Of a DNA stretch of 38,118 nt, positions 25,085 through 35,557 are shown in pieces. Source of the stretch: Hespellia sp. (GTDB lineage: Bacteria; Bacillota; Clostridia; Lachnospirales; Lachnospiraceae); contig JAQUVD010000035.1 of NCBI GenBank assembly GCA_028693555.1, positions 1-38,118 on the forward strand, in the 5' to 3' direction. The notes beneath the pieces were generated by a model. That model was not told where the DNA came from. It did no database searches and saw nothing but the letters and a program-made list of their open reading frames with translations. A program made the position numbers and the translations under genes. Each line of letters begins with the position of its first letter. Within the stretch, counting starts at the first letter, position 1.

Positions 25085-25129
25085 GGGCGAAAATTTACGG
25101 TATTAAATCCGGATTTTTGCTCTTTTTTT
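25085..25129 (+). terminator. Intrinsic terminator after spoVAC
   Basis: The segment GGGCGAAAATTTACGG at 25085-25100 pairs, with some G-U pairs and a bulge, with CCGGATTTTTGCTC at 25109-25122. A run of T follows to 25129. It closes the first half of the spoVA cluster and isolates it from the atp operon. Confidence 0.75.
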
Positions 25130-25189
25130 AATTGCTTTTTGAAAAAAATCGTGAAATATATAAAATTTCTATTAATGTTTACATAAATA

Positions 25190-25198
25190 TGTTAAAAT
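25190..25198 (+). promoter_or_regulatory. Possible upstream promoter (P1) of the atp operon
   Basis: An extended -10 TGTTAAAAT at 25190-25198 lies in a very AT-rich stretch, with no convincing -35 at 16-18 bases. It would give a long leader of about 165 bases. It resembles the stronger promoter at 25273-25300, which shares a TGnTAAAAT element. The rest of 25130-25270 shows only AT-rich sequence. Confidence 0.35.
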
Positions 25199-25272
25199 CA
25201 TACTGCGTGTATTGTCATTATTGAACAAAGAAAGTTGTAAAAAAAGCCATTTTAACTTTATTTGTAAAAACA

Positions 25273-25300
25273 TTGACTTTGTCGCATGAAGTGCTAAAAT
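25273..25300 (+). promoter_or_regulatory. Main promoter (P2) of the atp operon
   Basis: TTGACT (25273-25278), a 16-base spacer and the extended -10 TGCTAAAAT (25292-25300) form a good sigma-A promoter. Transcription would start near 25307, giving a leader of about 64 bases. Confidence 0.7.
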
Positions 25301-25310
25301 TTTACCATTC

Positions 25311-25351
25311 AATACAGTTTGCCCACAGCAACAATGAAAGGCACCTGTATT
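25311..25351 (+). promoter_or_regulatory. Hairpin in the atp 5' leader
   Basis: AATACAG (25311-25317) pairs with CTGTATT (25345-25351) across a 27-base loop, a few bases after the predicted transcription start and ending just before the atpB SD. It could protect the mRNA 5' end or gate access to atpB. No T tract follows, so it is not a terminator. Confidence 0.35.
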
Positions 25352-25370
25352 CAGAAAGGAAGTGAATCAG

Positions 25371-26060
25371 ATGGATGCTCTTGTCGATAATTTACTCGAA
25401 GAGCTAAACTGTGAGACAGTATTTACAATTCCATTATTTGGTGGAATTCCGGTTACTGAATCAGTGGTAGTCACCTGGATTATTATGGCAGCAGTTTTTT
25501 TACTGTGCATAGTATTAGTACGAAATCTGAGCGTGGAACATCCTGGGCGTAAGCAGCTTGCACTCGAAAGCGCGGTAGGCGGGATTTACAATTTCTTTGA
25601 TGATGTCATGACTGGCGGTGGAAAAGAGTATTACTTCTACCTGATGGCGGTGGCAGTTTACATTGGAATCTCGAATCTGATCGGACTGATTGGATTTAAA
25701 CCACCTACAAAAGATTTAAACGTAACCGCTGCACTTGCAGTCATGAGTATTGTGCTGATTGAAATCTCAGGAATCAGGAGTAAAGGCGGAGCCGGCTGGC
25801 TGAAGAGTTTTGCACAGCCAATCGCAATTGTTCTGCCAATCAACATTCTGGAAATCTTTATCAAACCGTTATCGCTCTGTATGCGATTATTCGGAAATGT
25901 ACTCGGGTCGTTCGTTATTATGGAATTACTGAAACTCGTAGTGCCGGCAGTCATACCGGTTGTATTTAGCTGTTATTTTGATATTTTTGACGGCTTAATA
26001 CAGGCATATGTCTTTGTATTCCTCACAGCTCTTTTCATGAAAGAAGCGATGGAAGATTAA
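25371..26060 (+). CDS. atpB: F-type ATP synthase subunit a
   Basis: Subunit a forms the half-channels for the coupling ion in the membrane Fo sector. The 229-residue product has about six membrane helices. The essential Arg is Arg172 in SLCMRLFGNVLGSF, the family signature. Neighbouring PINILEIFIKPLSL is also typical. ATG at 25371 is preferred to the in-frame GTG at 25362, because AGGAAG lies 8 bases before the ATG and would overlap the GTG. It is the first gene of a full atpBEFHAGDC set; no atpI precedes it. Confidence 0.95.
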   Translation: MDALVDNLLEELNCETVFTIPLFGGIPVTESVVVTWIIMAAVFLLCIVLVRNLSVEHPGRKQLALESAVGGIYNFFDDVMTGGGKEYYFYLMAVAVYIGISNLIGLIGFKPPTKDLNVTAALAVMSIVLIEISGIRSKGGAGWLKSFAQPIAIVLPINILEIFIKPLSLCMRLFGNVLGSFVIMELLKLVVPAVIPVVFSCYFDIFDGLIQAYVFVFLTALFMKEAMED

Positions 26061-26348
<288 letters not shown>

Positions 26349-26388
26349 TCGGATCATACATCATACATAGGTAAGGACAGGTGAAAAT

Positions 26389-26838
26389 ATGTTAAGTTTA
26401 GAACCATCTACACTCATCTGGACAGTGGTGAATATCCTTGTGCTTTATATTGGTCTTCGAAAGTTTCTTTTTAAGCCGGTCATGAACGTGATTCAGCAGA
26501 GAGAAGACAAAATTAAAACAGAGCTTGGTCAGGCAAAGCAGGCACAGGATGAAGCAGAACAGATGAAGGCCACATATCAGGCGAAACTGGATGCGGCACA
26601 GCAGACGGCAGAAGAAATGGTAGTTACAGCGAAGCAGAGAGCTGCCGATGAACAGAGCCGTATGCTGGAAGAGACGCGTGCAGAGCAGAACCGCATGCTT
26701 GAAAAAGCAAAAGCTGATATCCAGACAGAGCAGGAGAAGGCACAGATGCAGGTTCAGTCAGAGATCGCAAGACTGGCAATGTCTGCTGCCAGAAAGATTA
26801 TGAAGACGGGTGAGCAAAGTGACGCTGGAAGCAATTAA
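26389..26838 (+). CDS. atpF: F-type ATP synthase subunit b
   Basis: Subunit b is the peripheral stalk linking Fo to F1. The 149-residue product has one N-terminal membrane helix (STLIWTVVNILVLYIGLRKFLFKPV) followed by a long charged helix (residues about 35-140) rich in Gln, Glu, Lys and Ala that should form the dimeric right-handed coiled coil. Its 3' end overlaps atpH by 29 bases. Slightly shorter than many b subunits (about 160-170). Confidence 0.94.
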   Translation: MLSLEPSTLIWTVVNILVLYIGLRKFLFKPVMNVIQQREDKIKTELGQAKQAQDEAEQMKATYQAKLDAAQQTAEEMVVTAKQRAADEQSRMLEETRAEQNRMLEKAKADIQTEQEKAQMQVQSEIARLAMSAARKIMKTGEQSDAGSN

Positions 26839-27331
26839 TCAGGCAAAAGTTCTGTATCATTTGTCGGAAGACAGAACGGTAATCGAGTCTTTGGAGGCAG
26901 TCTACCATGCAAGCCCAATGCTTAAGAAGGCGTTGGAATGCCGTATTGTTCCTTGCAGACAGAAGGAACGCGTACTGGATGATATTGCCAGAAAGACGGC
27001 CTTGCCAGAGAAGATAAAGAATTATTTAAAGATTATGTGCCGCTATGGACAGATCGATGAATTGGACGATGCAATCTGTTCGTATTATCAGATCTGGGAC
27101 GAGAAGCACAACATACTGCGCACGAATTTGATTTTTGCGAAGACTCCGGAACAGTCGGAGATTGAGAAAGCAACTTCATTTTTGAAAAAGCAGTATCCGG
27201 AAAAAGAAATTGACATACAGATAAAAGAAAATCCAGACATTCTTGGAGGTGTTCTGATTCAGATTGGACAGAAAGAATACGACTGGAGCTATGACGGCTG
27301 CCTAAAACAGCTTGAGAGCAAACTAACTTAG
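26810..27331 (+). CDS. atpH: F-type ATP synthase subunit delta
   Basis: Delta joins the peripheral stalk to the F1 head. The 173-residue product fits the OSCP/delta length, with the C-terminal motif NPDILGGVLIQIGQKEYDWSYDGCLKQLESKL. The chosen start is GTG at 26810; another GTG lies at 26819, and the SD is weak, so translation is probably coupled to atpF, which it overlaps. Confidence 0.92.
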   Translation: MSKVTLEAINQAKVLYHLSEDRTVIESLEAVYHASPMLKKALECRIVPCRQKERVLDDIARKTALPEKIKNYLKIMCRYGQIDELDDAICSYYQIWDEKHNILRTNLIFAKTPEQSEIEKATSFLKKQYPEKEIDIQIKENPDILGGVLIQIGQKEYDWSYDGCLKQLESKLT

Positions 27332-27344
27332 GAGGTGAATGTTT

Positions 27345-28865
27345 GTGGGCGCAATTAGTGCTACAGATATAATATCCATTATACAGAGTGAAATTGACAA
27401 CTTCGAATGGGATCAGGAGAGCCGTGAGACAGGTACCGTCATCTGGGTAGGAGACGGAATCGCAACAATCTACGGAATCGATCATGCCATGTACGGAGAG
27501 ATTGTTATTTTTGATAATGGAGTAAAAGGAATGGTTCAGGATATCCGCCGCAATGAAATCGGATGTATTTTGTTCGGACGCGATACCGGAATCAAAGAAG
27601 GAACAAAGGTCAGCCGGACAAAGAAGAAAGCAGGACTTCCGGTGGGGGACGCATTCATCGGACGTATCATCAATGCACTTGGTGAACCGATCGATGGAAA
27701 GGGCGATATTAAATCAGACGCTTACAATCCGATCGAACGTGAAGCAGCAGGAATTGTGGAACGTAAATCCGTTAACACACCACTTGAGACAGGAATCCTT
27801 GCAATTGATTCGATGTTCCCAATTGGACGTGGACAGCGTGAGCTGATTATCGGTGACCGTCAGACAGGTAAGACGAGTATCGCAACCGATACAATTATCA
27901 ACCAAAAAGGCAAAGATGTAATCTGTGTCTATGTAGCAATCGGACAGAAAGCATCGACCGTTGCCAAGATTGTATCGACATTGGAAAAACATGGTGCGAT
28001 GGATTATTCAATCGTACTTTCATCAACAGCCAGTGATCCTGTATCTCTGCAGTATATTGCACCGTATGCCGGAACTGCGATGGCTGAATATTTTATGCAT
28101 CAGGGAAAAGATGTGCTGATCGTATATGATGATTTGTCAAAACATGCGGTTGCATACAGAGCAATTTCGCTTTTGTTGGAACGTTCACCGGGGCGTGAAG
28201 CTTACCCTGGAGATGTATTCTATCTGCATTCAAGACTGCTGGAACGTTCGAGCAGATTATCTGACGAATTAGGCGGTGGATCCATCACAGCACTTCCAAT
28301 CATTGAGACGCAGGCAGGAGACGTATCAGCATATATTCCAACAAATGTCATCTCAATTACAGATGGACAGATCTTTTTGGAGAGTAATCTCTTTTTCGCA
28401 GGAATGCGGCCGGCCGTGAACGTTGGACTTTCCGTATCCCGTGTAGGTGGTGCGGCGCAGACAAAGGCAATGAAGAAGTCTTCCGGAAGTATTCGTATTG
28501 ATCTGGCACAGTTCCGCGAGATGGAAGTATTCACACAGTTTGCATCGGACTTAGATGATGCAACCAAGGCGCAGCTCAAACATGGTGATGCGCTGATGCA
28601 GTTGTTAAAGCAGCCGCTTTGTCATCCACTGTCACTGCATGAACAGGTATTGACATTATGTCTTGCAAATAATGGCTTTTTTGATGTCTTTGAGACAAAG
28701 AAAGTCAAAGAAACGCAGCACGATGTTCTGACCTTCATGGATTCGACACACCCGGAGATCGGGCATGCAATTGAAGAGAAGAAGGTTCTGGATGAGACAT
28801 TGGTAGAGACCATTCTTGCGGCAGCAGAGGAATATAAGAAAAGCAGAAATATCACAGAAAAGTAA
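27345..28865 (+). CDS. atpA: F-type ATP synthase subunit alpha
   Basis: Alpha is the non-catalytic nucleotide-binding subunit of F1. The product (506 residues from GTG 27345) shows the P-loop GDRQTGKTS, the DELSEED-region and the family signature [20 protein letters not shown] at 27345 is preferred because GGAGG (27331-27335) is 9 bases upstream; the in-frame ATG at 27339 would be only 3 bases away. The GGAGG overlaps the atpH stop codon, so the two are tightly coupled. Confidence 0.96.
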   Translation: MGAISATDIISIIQSEIDNFEWDQESRETGTVIWVGDGIATIYGIDHAMYGEIVIFDNGVKGMVQDIRRNEIGCILFGRDTGIKEGTKVSRTKKKAGLPVGDAFIGRIINALGEPIDGKGDIKSDAYNPIEREAAGIVERKSVNTPLETGILAIDSMFPIGRGQRELIIGDRQTGKTSIATDTIINQKGKDVICVYVAIGQKASTVAKIVSTLEKHGAMDYSIVLSSTASDPVSLQYIAPYAGTAMAEYFMHQGKDVLIVYDDLSKHAVAYRAISLLLERSPGREAYPGDVFYLHSRLLERSSRLSDELGGGSITALPIIETQAGDVSAYIPTNVISITDGQIFLESNLFFAGMRPAVNVGLSVSRVGGAAQTKAMKKSSGSIRIDLAQFREMEVFTQFASDLDDATKAQLKHGDALMQLLKQPLCHPLSLHEQVLTLCLANNGFFDVFETKKVKETQHDVLTFMDSTHPEIGHAIEEKKVLDETLVETILAAAEEYKKSRNITEK

Positions 28866-28877
28866 GCAGGTGTTACA

Positions 28878-29771
28878 ATGGCAAATGCAAAAGAAATTCA
28901 GGATCGAATGAAGAGTGTTCAGGATACATTGAAGATTACGAATGCAATGTATATGATTTCTTCTTCGAAACTGAAAAAATCAAAAAAAGCTCTGGAAGCA
29001 ACAGAGCCATATTTCTACACACTGCAGTCTACCATGTCGCGAATCTTACGACATCTTCCGGATATCGATGATATGTATTTTAAAGACACATCAAAGATCA
29101 AAAAAGAAGAGAAGACAATTGGCTATATTGTTGTAACATCAGATAAAGGACTTGCAGGTGCATACAATCATAATGTGTTGAAGCAGGCAGAACAGCATTT
29201 GAATAATTGTCCGAACCCTAAGCTTTTTGTGTTAGGTGAGCTGGGAAGGCATTACTTTGAACAGCGTGGAATTAATATCGACCAGCAGTTCCATTATACC
29301 GTGCAGAACCCGACACTCAACCGCGCAAGAAACATTTCCGAGACGGTACTGGATCTGTATCTGGAAAATGAACTGGATGAAGTCTATATTGTCTATACAA
29401 AGATGTTAAATGCAATTCAGACAGAGACGGAGTTCTTACAGCTCCTTCCACTTAAGAAGGCTGATTTTGCAATTCCGAATCTGCCGAGCGGATTACCGGT
29501 TGAAAATATGCAGTTTCGACCATCCGCGGAGGTCGTGATGGATCAGATCGTGCCGGATTATGTGGTAGGATTTGTGTATGGAGCGCTGGTAGAGTCTTAT
29601 TCAAGTGAGCAGAATTCGCGTATGATGGCAATGGAAGCGGCGACAAAGAGCGCCAAGGATATGCTCCATGAACTTGGTATTTTATATAACAGAGCAAGAC
29701 AGACTGCAATCACACAGGAGATTACAGAGGTAATCGCAGGTGCGAAGTCTCAGAAGAAAAAGAAACACTAA
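28878..29771 (+). CDS. atpG: F-type ATP synthase subunit gamma
   Basis: Gamma is the central rotating shaft. The 297-residue product has the two terminal helices that form the coiled coil: EIQDRMKSVQDTLKITNAMYMISSSKLKK at the N-terminus and ARQTAITQEITEVIAGA at the C-terminus, the latter being the family signature. The Rossmann-like middle includes IVVTSDKGLAGAYNHNV. It lies 12 bases after atpA. Confidence 0.96.
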   Translation: MANAKEIQDRMKSVQDTLKITNAMYMISSSKLKKSKKALEATEPYFYTLQSTMSRILRHLPDIDDMYFKDTSKIKKEEKTIGYIVVTSDKGLAGAYNHNVLKQAEQHLNNCPNPKLFVLGELGRHYFEQRGINIDQQFHYTVQNPTLNRARNISETVLDLYLENELDEVYIVYTKMLNAIQTETEFLQLLPLKKADFAIPNLPSGLPVENMQFRPSAEVVMDQIVPDYVVGFVYGALVESYSSEQNSRMMAMEAATKSAKDMLHELGILYNRARQTAITQEITEVIAGAKSQKKKKH

Positions 29772-31184
<1,413 letters not shown>

Positions 31185-31201
31185 AATGGTGAGGTGTGAA
31201 T

Positions 31202-31612
31202 ATGAGTTCATTTTATTTAAAAGTGATAGCAGCAAACCGCATGTTCTACAGCGGTCGCTGCCGTTCGGTTATCATTCCCGATATGGATGGCGAGAAAGAA
31301 ATTCTGGCACATCATGAAGATCTGGTTATCGCAATGATGGATGGCGAGATGCGTTTTCAAGAGGAAAATTCCACGGAGTGGAAGCATGCGGTTGTAGGGC
31401 GTGGATTTGCCCAGATCGCCCACAACCGTGTCACGGTTCTTGTTGAGACGGCCGAGAGTCCGGAAGAGATTGATATTGCCAGAGCGAAAGAAGCGCTGGA
31501 GCGCGCAGAAGAACAATTGCGCCAGAAACAGAGCATTCAGGAATACTATCATTCCAGTGCATCGCTGGCTAGAGCAATGACGAGACTGAAGGTTACGAGT
31601 AAGTATCTGTGA
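31202..31612 (+). CDS. atpC: F-type ATP synthase subunit epsilon
   Basis: Epsilon is the regulatory subunit of the central stalk. The 136-residue product has the N-terminal beta sandwich and a C-terminal helical hairpin (EEIDIARAKEALERAEEQLRQ). ATG at 31202 is preferred over the in-frame GTG at 31196, which overlaps the SD-like GAGGTG. It is the last atp gene; a large inverted-repeat element begins 13 bases after the stop and may terminate the operon. Confidence 0.92.
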   Translation: MSSFYLKVIAANRMFYSGRCRSVIIPDMDGEKEILAHHEDLVIAMMDGEMRFQEENSTEWKHAVVGRGFAQIAHNRVTVLVETAESPEEIDIARAKEALERAEEQLRQKQSIQEYYHSSASLARAMTRLKVTSKYL

Positions 31613-31624
31613 GATTGGTGTGGA

Positions 31625-31907
31625 TTGATTAAGTTGAAGTCCGTGAATTTCGGGTGCGTGCTGTGTCTGCGGGCTGTAATTGTGCGTTAAGAGTTGCTAG
31701 AAAAAATAAGAGACGATAGGTTGAGTACCGTGATGATACGAGTAAGAATCTGATGATTCTTACTCTATGCATCACTGAACTCATGTATTTGAAATACATG
31801 AGTTCCCTCAATCTATCGTCTCTTATTTTTTAAGCATCTCTAACACTTCAATGAATGCCCTTATCCACAACATACACCCGAAATTCACTCACTCCAACTT
31901 GCACCAA
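31625..31907. repeat. Long inverted-repeat element 1 (A-B-B'-C-C'-A' architecture), non-coding
   Basis: Two arms of about 100 nt (31625-31725 and 31807-31907) are imperfect inverted copies of each other. The inner 19 nt (31701-31719 with 31813-31831) pair perfectly and carry A6/T6 tracts. Well-matched outer blocks include GTGAATTTCGGGTG near 31642 and its complement near 31880. The 81-nt middle holds two separate hairpins. B is GAGTAAGAATC/GATTCTTACTC (31740-31750 with 31755-31765), itself enclosed by GTGATG/CATCAC. C is AACTCATGTATTT with its complement (31778-31790 with 31792-31804). The whole element can form a branched cruciform or RNA. It contains no convincing gene and may end atp transcription. 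Confidence 0.85.
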
Positions 31908-31962
31908 ACGCATCCCTCGCACTTGGAGACGCGTCGGCAGTATGAACATCCTTGTACATTAA

Positions 31963-32239
31963 AGTTTAGCTGAAGAAACTAGATGAGAGCCTGCGCATTG
32001 TCATCACGGACATCAAGCAGTATGTTAGAGATAAGCAACAAGAAGCTGTGGAATTTATGGACTGGGATTTGCTTTCAAAGCAAATTCCAAGTGCACCTGA
32101 GAGTCGTTTTCATCAGAAAACTACTCGAATGGGTACGATGTCCATAAATTCCACAGCTTCTTGTTGACTTAGATCTTACACACTGATTATAGTCCGCGAG
32201 GGCAATGCGCAGGCTCTCATCGAATGTCTTCAATAAACT
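31963..32239. repeat. Long inverted-repeat element 2 (same architecture), non-coding
   Basis: Arms of 100 nt (31963-32062 and 32140-32239) are inverted copies, with perfect blocks of 27 nt (32036-32062 with 32140-32166) and 19 nt (31982-32000 with 32203-32221). The 77-nt middle contains two hairpins: B, a 13-bp stem (32063-32075 with 32077-32089), and C, 10 of 11 paired (32101-32111 with 32116-32126). Size, arm length and the two-hairpin apex match element 1, although I see no clear primary-sequence similarity between the two. It lies 55 bp after element 1 and ends about 15 bp before a candidate forespore promoter. Confidence 0.85.
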
Positions 32240-32253
32240 GAAATTTCACCAAT

Positions 32254-32283
32254 GCATATAATTTCAAATATTTGGACACACTA
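32254..32283 (+). promoter_or_regulatory. Candidate sigma-G promoter for spoVAD-spoVAE
   Basis: GCATA (32254-32258), exactly 18 bases, then CACACTA (32277-32283). Compared with the sigma-G consensus as I recall it (GHATR, N18, CATnnTA) this is a perfect -35 and 6 of 7 in the -10. It lies 30 bases before the spoVAD ATG. Confidence 0.5.
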
Positions 32284-32313
32284 CCTCTATCAGAGTAAAA
32301 GGAGTATCATTCT

Positions 32314-33351
32314 ATGATTAAGGGAAAGCAGAGTCTCTCATTTACGAGAACGCCATATATTGTCAGCAGCGGTTGTGTGGCGGGCAGCAAGGAAGCAAAA
32401 GGACCACTGGGGAAAAAGATAGATCTGATCAATCAGGATGATCTGTTTGGTGCAAAGACGTGGGAGGCTGCGGAGAGCGAGATGCAGAAAGAAGCCTGTA
32501 TTGTTGCGCTTGGAAAAGCGCATCTGGAGCCTTCGGAGGTGCGGTATCTGTATGGCGGTGACCTTCTGCGGCAGGGAATTGCGACAACAATGGGAATTGA
32601 AGCACTGCAGATTCCGATGTTTGGGCTGTATGGAGCATGTTCAACATCGGGAGAAGCGCTCGCGCTGAGTGCAATGGCAGTTGCTGCGGGGTACGGCAGT
32701 TACATGCTTGCCGTAACTTCCAGTCATTTTGGAAGTGCGGAGAAGGAGTTTCGTTTTCCGCTTGGGTATGCGAACCAAAGACCGCTGTGCGCGCAGTGGA
32801 CGGTGACAGGAAGCGGTGCATTTCTTGTGGGGACAGAGAGAGGTTATCTCAGTGACGAGGGCGAACAGAGAAACAGTCATGTCAAAATTACAGGGATAAC
32901 GGTCGGCAAAATCGTAGATTACGGATTGAAGGACTCGCAGAATATGGGCGCATGTATGGCACCGGCAGCAGCGGACACGATTCAGCAGAATTTTGAAGAT
33001 TTTGGCAGAGATGCAGGTGATTATGATTATATATTTACCGGAGATCTCGGACAAATCGGACAGAGTATCTTATTGGATATTATGGAGAATCGGGGATACA
33101 GCCTTCAGGATAAGCATCAGGACTGCGGACTGATCATTTACCGCCGTATCAAGCAGGATGTGCATGCAGGTGGAAGCGGATGTGGCTGTGCGGCAGTCAC
33201 CCTTTCTTCGTATATTCTGCCGAAGATTGCGAAGGGTGAGTGGAGAAGAGTGCTCTTTGTGCCGACAGGAGCACTGATGTCGACTGTCAGCTATAACGAA
33301 GGCGACAGCGTGCCCGGGATTGCACATGGGATTGTGCTTGAACACTGTTAA
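32314..33351 (+). CDS. spoVAD: Stage V sporulation protein AD
   Basis: SpoVAD is the dipicolinic-acid-binding subunit of the SpoVA channel and has a thiolase-like fold. The 345-residue product matches family length and motifs: FTRTPYIVSSGCVAGSKEAKGPLG at the start, LYGACSTSGEALALSAM at the position of the thiolase nucleophile, YDYIFTGDLGQIGQ, and HAGGSGCGCAAVTLSSYILPKI. AAAAGGAG lies upstream of the ATG. It is separated from spoVAC by the entire atp operon and the inverted-repeat region; spoVAE follows after 15 bases. Confidence 0.96.
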   Translation: MIKGKQSLSFTRTPYIVSSGCVAGSKEAKGPLGKKIDLINQDDLFGAKTWEAAESEMQKEACIVALGKAHLEPSEVRYLYGGDLLRQGIATTMGIEALQIPMFGLYGACSTSGEALALSAMAVAAGYGSYMLAVTSSHFGSAEKEFRFPLGYANQRPLCAQWTVTGSGAFLVGTERGYLSDEGEQRNSHVKITGITVGKIVDYGLKDSQNMGACMAPAAADTIQQNFEDFGRDAGDYDYIFTGDLGQIGQSILLDIMENRGYSLQDKHQDCGLIIYRRIKQDVHAGGSGCGCAAVTLSSYILPKIAKGEWRRVLFVPTGALMSTVSYNEGDSVPGIAHGIVLEHC

Positions 33352-33366
33352 AGAGGAGGAAATATC

Positions 33367-33723
33367 ATGGATTATTTCAATGCATTCTGGGTTGGAGGTT
33401 TGATCTGCGCGCTGGTGCAGATTCTGGTAGACCGGACCAAGATGATGCCGGGGAGGATTATGGTGCTGCTTGTCTGCAGCGGAGCCGTTTTGGGGTTTTG
33501 CAATATCTATGAACCATTTCAAAAATTCGCGGGAGCGGGGGCATCTGTTCCACTGCTCGGATTTGGAAATGTATTGTGGACGGGTGTGAAAGAAGCTGTA
33601 AAAGCAGATGGGTTCATCGGAATATTTAAGGGAGGATTTACAGCAAGTGCAGTAGGGATCTCGGCGGCACTGATTTTTGGCTACCTTGCTTCCTTTGTAT
33701 TTGACCCGAAAATGAAAGAATAA
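33367..33723 (+). CDS. spoVAE: Stage V sporulation protein AE (SpoVAEb type)
   Basis: A membrane subunit of the SpoVA channel, homologous to SpoVAC. The 118-residue product has about four helices and the family segments FWVGGLICALVQILVDRTKMMPGRIMV and KFAGAGASVPLLGFGNVLWTGV, ending with FKGGFTASAVGISAALIFGYLAS. AGAGGAGG precedes the ATG. No spoVAF or spoVAEa follows. The 81 bases to the next gene show no clear terminator. Confidence 0.94.
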   Translation: MDYFNAFWVGGLICALVQILVDRTKMMPGRIMVLLVCSGAVLGFCNIYEPFQKFAGAGASVPLLGFGNVLWTGVKEAVKADGFIGIFKGGFTASAVGISAALIFGYLASFVFDPKMKE

Positions 33724-33804
33724 TTCCCGAAATATATTGTGTTTTATGTGTGAAAATGTTATCGTAAAGATGTTGGTTAAAAAGGTAATATACGGGAGGA
33801 TGAC

Positions 33805-35442
33805 ATGGATTACGTTAACATTATTATCCCTTTTGTTGGGGGATTGGGAATGTTCATCTACGGTATGCAGATCATGGCGAATGGTCTTGAGAATGCTGCC
33901 GGCAACAAGATGAAAACCCTGCTTGAGATACTGACGAAGAATAAATTTTTTGGAGTCTTATTAGGAGCATTTATCACAGCAGTAATACAGAGCTCTTCGG
34001 CAACGACCGTTATGGTTGTTGGTTTTGTAAATGCCGGAGTTATGAATCTTACACAGGCCATGGGAGTTATCATGGGTGCCAATATTGGTACAACTGTAAC
34101 CGGATGGCTGGTATCTTCAGTCGAGTGGGCAAAGTTCTTAAGTCCAAGCACATTAGCACCGATTGCAATTATGATAGGTGTAATCATTATGCTGACGGGA
34201 ACGAGGCGTTCCACGAAGGACATTTCAAGTATTATTATTGGATTTGGTCTGTTGTTCGTTGGTATTACGACGATGTCATCAGCCGTTTCACCACTTAAGG
34301 AATCAGAAGCGTTCTGTAATGTTTTCGTGATGCTGGGGCATAATCCGTTTCTTGGAATTATCGCAGGAGCGGCAATTACAGCAATTATTCAGAGCTCGTC
34401 TGCTTCTGTCGGTATTTTGCAGAGTCTTGCGGCAGCAGGTCTGGTACCGTTTAATGCGGCTGTATATATTATTATGGGACAGAATATCGGTACCTGTGTG
34501 ACTGCGATGCTATCCAGTATTGGAGCGAAGAAGACAGCGAAGACTGCAGCACTGATGCATCTGCTGTTCAATGTCATTGGTACGCTGATCTTTAGTATTG
34601 GTGCGATTGTATTCTTTAAGGTAATCAATACAACCATCGGTGCAGGTATGATTAACCAGACGGAGATTTCCATGGTGCATACATTATTTAACATCACGAC
34701 CACAGTATTACTGTTCCCTGTATCCAACTGGATTATCAAGCTCGCTAAGAAGATTGGCCATGTGGAAGAGAACGAAGTGGATGACAGCAAAGTACTTCTG
34801 GATGACAGAATGTTAGAGACTCCAAGTATCGCACTTCAGTCTACAGTCAGTGAAGTAATCCGTATGGGACATGTCGTACAGGATACGCTGGATATGACAA
34901 AAGATGTCATGTTCACAAAGAACTATTCGGATATTTTAGATATCAAGGAGGCGGAATCCAAAGTGGATCGTCTCTGTGGTGGTATTACAGAATATGCAAT
35001 CAAATTGAGTACACTTTCCATTGCGGAAAAAGAACATCAGGATGTGGCACATATCCTTCAGATTTTGTCTGATATGGAGCGAATCAGTGACTACTGTGAA
35101 AATATTTCCGAATTTGCGGAGGTGCTTCAGGAGCAAAAGGCGGAATTTACGCCAACCGGTGCTAAGGAGATGAAGGAGATGATCGAAATCTGCTTCGACT
35201 GTTATAAATATGCACTGGAAGCATACGAGAATAGCGATAAAGAAAAGGCTCTGCTCGTAATTGAGAAAGAGACGCAGGCGGATGATCTTGAGATTAAGTT
35301 CAGACAGGAGCATATGCAGCGTCTTGCCGGCAATCAGTGTAACACGAATGCAGGAATCGTTTATCTGGACGCACTTGTCTGTCTGGAGCGTATTTCCGAT
35401 CATGCGAGAAATATCGTGGAAGAGGTTCTGGGGAGTTTCTAG
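33805..35442 (+). CDS. Na+/phosphate cotransporter family protein with PhoU-like C-terminus
   Basis: The 545-residue protein has two inverted NaPi-II repeats, each with a QSSSA motif (AVIQSSSATTVMVVGFVNAGV and AIIQSSSASVGILQSLAAAGL), in about eight to ten membrane helices. From about residue 340 a helical cytoplasmic PhoU-like domain follows (DMERISDYCENISEFAEV and LERISDHARNIVEE repeats). Such YjbB/NptA-type proteins move inorganic phosphate with Na+; in bacteria export under high phosphate is reported. GGGAGGATG just upstream gives the SD. It is followed by a terminator, so it is likely monocistronic. Confidence 0.93.
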   Translation: MDYVNIIIPFVGGLGMFIYGMQIMANGLENAAGNKMKTLLEILTKNKFFGVLLGAFITAVIQSSSATTVMVVGFVNAGVMNLTQAMGVIMGANIGTTVTGWLVSSVEWAKFLSPSTLAPIAIMIGVIIMLTGTRRSTKDISSIIIGFGLLFVGITTMSSAVSPLKESEAFCNVFVMLGHNPFLGIIAGAAITAIIQSSSASVGILQSLAAAGLVPFNAAVYIIMGQNIGTCVTAMLSSIGAKKTAKTAALMHLLFNVIGTLIFSIGAIVFFKVINTTIGAGMINQTEISMVHTLFNITTTVLLFPVSNWIIKLAKKIGHVEENEVDDSKVLLDDRMLETPSIALQSTVSEVIRMGHVVQDTLDMTKDVMFTKNYSDILDIKEAESKVDRLCGGITEYAIKLSTLSIAEKEHQDVAHILQILSDMERISDYCENISEFAEVLQEQKAEFTPTGAKEMKEMIEICFDCYKYALEAYENSDKEKALLVIEKETQADDLEIKFRQEHMQRLAGNQCNTNAGIVYLDALVCLERISDHARNIVEEVLGSF

Positions 35443-35456
35443 GACGTATTGTAAAT

Positions 35457-35507
35457 AAAAATAGTTTCCATAATTGAAATGAATTCAAATATGGGAACTA
35501 TTTTTTT
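35457..35507. terminator. Intrinsic terminator after the Na/Pi cotransporter
   Basis: A-tract plus ATAGTTTCC (up to 35469) pairs with GGGAACTAT and the following T7 tract (35493-35507). An inner TTGAA/TTCAA pair lies in the loop. The A and T tracts on both sides could work in either direction, although the next gene is on the same strand. Confidence 0.8.
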
Positions 35508-35557
35508 GGGTGTTCCATATACTGACCATATAAATATATGGGGATGGAAATGAGAAA

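Noticed and set aside
31970-32168. Open, protein-like frame through inverted-repeat element 2 (reads LKKLDESLRIVITDIKQYVR)
   Set aside because: It has no start codon or SD and is preceded by a stop. Differences between the two arms show no third-codon-position bias, so the similarity is explained by the inverted repeat, not by coding.
31613-32313. CRISPR array or insertion sequence in the spoVAD upstream region
   Set aside because: There are no regularly spaced direct repeats and no transposase frame; the repeats are inverted arms of two discrete elements.
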